NCBI GenBank assembly: GCA_934098345.1
Contig: CAKONX010000062.1
Span: 1 to 6,373, forward strand
DNA length: 6,373 bases
Reading direction: 5' to 3'
Origin: an uncultured Bacilli bacterium
GTDB taxonomy: Bacteria; Bacillota_I; Bacilli_A; RF39; UBA660
Part shown: positions 4,336-6,373 of the stretch, piece by piece
Layout of the letters: each line of letters opens with the position of its first letter
Position numbering within the stretch: position 1 is the stretch's first letter
Program-made: the position numbers and the translations under genes
The notes under the pieces: generated by a model
The model's database searches: none
What the model was told of the DNA's origin: nothing
What the model saw: only the letters and a program-made list of their open reading frames with translations

Positions 4336-5880
4336 ATGAAAATTGAAAAGATAAACCCAAGAACAAAATATTTATATCATTATACATTGAAAGAAAATGT
4401 AGAAAGTATTTTAAAAGACAAAGCTATAATTTCAAAAGATGATTATGTATTTTTTACAGAAAGTTTAAAAGACTCAGTCAAAGCTTTTGAAAGTGAATTA
4501 TTAGCTCCTAGAAAGTTATATATAGATATAGATGGTAATTTAAAAAGAAGAGAAAAAGTTAATAAAGAAAATTATTGTATTTTAAAAATACCTTTTATAG
4601 ATGATAATAATTTTTATACATTTAATTTTGATAATCAAAGAGATGATTCTATTTATAGTATTTCTTTAACACACAAAGGGACATATTCTTTTGACAAAAT
4701 AAAAGTTTTAGAAATACCTGATTATAAAAAAATAAATCCATTTAAAAGAATTGTTGCTACTGCAGCTATATCAAGTATACTTTTATTTCCATATAATACT
4801 TTTGCTGCAAGTTGGTTGGATACAAATAACTATGATACTAGTTGGTATGTAGAAACTGCTAATTATTATGATATTAATAATGCTAAAGAGCTAGCTGGAC
4901 TTGCATATTTAGTAAATAAAGAAAACCTTACTTTTGAAGGAAAACACTTTAATGTTAACGCTGATATTGACTTAACTGGAAATAAATGGGAAGTAATAAA
5001 AGATATATTTAATGGTTCTATTTGTGGATCCCATCGTATTCTTTTAAACTACTTAGATAAAGACTTATTTAAAAATAAATCTTATAATAAATTATCTTAT
5101 TTATTTGAAGTAAGATTTGATACTTATAGAACAACAAAAGTAGAAATAGATTCTCCTTATACAGTACAATCATTAAAAGATAAATTAAATGCTAAATATG
5201 TATTCTTTAAGAATAAAGAATTAACTAATGATACTGTATTAACATCATTAGATTTGAATGAAAATGAACTTCTTGAAGTATTTGAAAAAAAGTTTAAAAA
5301 TGTAATAAATTATAAAGGTGATGAATTCCCTTTTAATTTTGAAAGTGGAGAATCTATAGAGAATATTAAAGAAATGTATTCTAGCAGGACTAAATTACCT
5401 AAAGAAAGATTAGTTATTAAATTTAAAGATAAAGTTCTTAAAGATGAAAGAACATTGGCTGATTATAATGTTCAACGTACTGATGATATTTATGCATATT
5501 TTATGGCTAATATAAAAGCTTCGGTAAATGAAGGAGGAAAATATGAACTATCAACAACTGAAGCTTTATCAGGAGATGAAGTAACTCTTAAACTTGTACC
5601 TAATGATGGATACGGACTTGAAAGTATCTTAATAAATGGAAAAGAAAGTTTAAATTTAGTAAATGATAATATATTAAAATTTATATGTGGTGAAGAAGAT
5701 ATTGATGTAAAAATATCTTACAAATTAAAAGAAACTAAAGAAACAGAAGAAGAAAAAGAAAATGAATCTGAAATAGAAAATCCTAAAACAAGTGATAACA
5801 TATTCTTCTATATAATTGGTTTAATTGTCTCAATTTTTGGAATTATTATTAATAAAATTAAACTTATAAAATCTAAATAA
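4336..5880 (+). CDS. Cell-wall-anchored multidomain protein with tandem ubiquitin-like domains and an internal signal sequence
   Basis: 514 aa, ATG preceded by AAGGAGA. Domains in order: 1-130, a soluble domain starting YLYHYTLKENVESILKD with VFFTES at 38-43, which recalls ADP-ribosyltransferase-like folds (weak). At 137-158 a basic then hydrophobic segment (FKRIVATAAISSILL) ends in NTFAAS like a signal-peptidase site. At 175-236 is an adhesin-like segment (ELAGLAYLVN, DIDLTGNKW) similar to the start of GLUG-type surface proteins. At 256-316 and 319-390 are two ubiquitin-like domains, the second keeping SIENIK, K366 and RTLADYNVQ. At 391-464 is a divergent InlB B-repeat type domain (VNEGGKYELS, SGDEVTLKLVPNDGYGLESI). 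An acidic linker at 465-481 leads to the sorting signal NPKTS (482-486), a hydrophobic helix and a lysine tail. The likely fate is membrane insertion, cleavage and sortase anchoring, leaving the first domain inside the cell (inference). It heads an operon with the secreted protein 51 bp downstream. Confidence 0.82.
   Translation: MKIEKINPRTKYLYHYTLKENVESILKDKAIISKDDYVFFTESLKDSVKAFESELLAPRKLYIDIDGNLKRREKVNKENYCILKIPFIDDNNFYTFNFDNQRDDSIYSISLTHKGTYSFDKIKVLEIPDYKKINPFKRIVATAAISSILLFPYNTFAASWLDTNNYDTSWYVETANYYDINNAKELAGLAYLVNKENLTFEGKHFNVNADIDLTGNKWEVIKDIFNGSICGSHRILLNYLDKDLFKNKSYNKLSYLFEVRFDTYRTTKVEIDSPYTVQSLKDKLNAKYVFFKNKELTNDTVLTSLDLNENELLEVFEKKFKNVINYKGDEFPFNFESGESIENIKEMYSSRTKLPKERLVIKFKDKVLKDERTLADYNVQRTDDIYAYFMANIKASVNEGGKYELSTTEALSGDEVTLKLVPNDGYGLESILINGKESLNLVNDNILKFICGEEDIDVKISYKLKETKETEEEKENESEIENPKTSDNIFFYIIGLIVSIFGIIINKIKLIKSK
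5101..5505 (+). other. Region encoding two tandem ubiquitin-like domains
   Basis: Residues 256-316 and 319-390 of the 514-aa protein. The second domain aligns by eye with human ubiquitin residues 1-72 without any gap (offset 318). Residues 22-62 share 16 of 41 identities, including IEN and K27, P37, F45, K48, L50, D52, RTL at 54-56, DYN at 58-60 and Q62. I44 of the interaction patch is replaced by K362. The first domain is shorter, but keeps a TVQSLKDKL helix and VFFKNKEL aligned with the LIFAGKQL strand. The ubiquitin sequence is from memory. Confidence 0.75.
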
Positions 5881-5931
5881 ATATTGAAAAAGAGTGTCTA
5901 TAGTGGTATTCTTAAAGCAGGAGGAGTTTAT

Positions 5932-6373
5932 ATGAATAAACAAAATATAATTTGCAAATTTGCAGTAGCTTGTTCTATAGCAATAAGTTTAGTACCAATG
6001 GTAACAAAAGCTGAAAACTATGGAGAAACATTTAAAAAATACGTAAAAGAGGAAGGAAAGATAGTAATCAATGCTCCAGCACCAAGAGACCTTGATGAAG
6101 CTTATTACATTATAGGTGAATATCCTTATAATGAAAATTCACAACTTTATTTTTCTGATTGTAATGACACTTTTACAAGATGTACATTTTCAGACGCTAT
6201 GGATAAAGAAACTCATGTTTTAGATATTGAATATAAATATGATAAAGAAATATCTAAACAAGTAGATGAGATAGTCGATAAGATTCCAAAAAATGTTGAG
6301 TATTTTAACATAAAAGATTTTGAAATTATTAATTATTGGTTGAATAAAGTAAGCAATGAAGAAGGTCTAGATG
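5932..6373 (+). CDS. Secreted protein of unknown function (3' end outside window)
   Basis: Open from ATG 5932 to the window edge, 147 codons seen. The ribosome site AGGAGGAG at 5919-5926 is the strongest in the window. A signal peptide is clear: a basic start, hydrophobic core FAVACSIAISLVPM at 10-23, and VTKA-EN as likely cleavage site after residue 27. The mature part begins NYGETFKKYVKEEGK, then INAPAPRDLDEAYYIIGEY. Two cysteines, C77 and C84 (CNDTFTRC), could form a disulfide outside the cell. The region KYDKEISKQVDEIVDKIPKN and DFEIINYWLNK is helical-looking. I do not recognise the family. It follows the anchored protein by 51 bp with no terminator between, so the two are probably co-transcribed and both exported; a wall anchor may lie in the unseen C-terminus. 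Confidence 0.85.
   Translation, partial: MNKQNIICKFAVACSIAISLVPMVTKAENYGETFKKYVKEEGKIVINAPAPRDLDEAYYIIGEYPYNENSQLYFSDCNDTFTRCTFSDAMDKETHVLDIEYKYDKEISKQVDEIVDKIPKNVEYFNIKDFEIINYWLNKVSNEEGLD

Noticed and set aside
5527..5544. Gly-Gly after the second ubiquitin-like domain (NEGG) as a ubiquitin-type processing site
   Set aside because: The pair falls at residues 400-401, about eight residues beyond where ubiquitin's Gly-Gly would align, and fits the start of the InlB-like repeat (VNEGGKY).

Overview
The window is low-GC, AT-biased DNA. Genes have Shine-Dalgarno sites of the AGGAGG type, sigma-A-like -10 boxes (TATAAT), a large serine recombinase and a sortase-type cell-wall anchor. This fits a Gram-positive Bacillota, most likely a gut-associated clostridium or relative; the species cannot be named from the sequence. 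All genes lie on the + strand. The gene mix (recombinase, OLD-like nuclease, Fic enzyme, small orphan proteins, decaying reading frames) is typical of an accessory region at or near the edge of an integrated element.

Layout. (1) 1-1280: the C-terminal part of a large serine recombinase whose catalytic domain lies off the left edge. (2) 1309-2716: an OLD-type ATPase/TOPRIM gene with its own extended -10 promoter. It is cut by an in-frame TAA, after which 54 codons continue in the same frame. A second short frame, broken by TAG, overlaps its original end, and a terminator follows at 2726-2768. (3) 2815-3186: a small one-helix membrane protein. (4) 3214-3406: a well-formed promoter, two 49-bp direct repeats and a strong intrinsic terminator, which together predict an RNA of about 160 nt. 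Each repeat can fold as an H-type pseudoknot, and one stem shows compensatory base changes between the two copies. (5) 3406-4273: a 61-aa protein of unknown function and a class III (self-inhibited) Fic AMP-transferase, with their own extended -10 and a terminator. (6) 4288-6373: a 514-aa cell-wall-anchored protein with an odd internal signal sequence and two tandem ubiquitin-like domains, followed in the same direction by the start of a secreted protein that runs off the right edge.

How the parts may work together. The promoter, tandem pseudoknot repeats, terminator and downstream gene have the layout of the RNA antitoxin of a type III toxin-antitoxin locus (ToxI, CptI, TenpI). However, the downstream genes are a 61-aa orphan and a Fic enzyme, not a ToxN-like ribonuclease. 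The locus could be an orphan RNA antitoxin, a decayed type III system, or a new pairing of a structured RNA with a Fic module. The second notable item is the ubiquitin-like region of the surface protein. From memory of human ubiquitin, it aligns without gaps over about 72 residues and keeps the RTLxDYNxQ signature.
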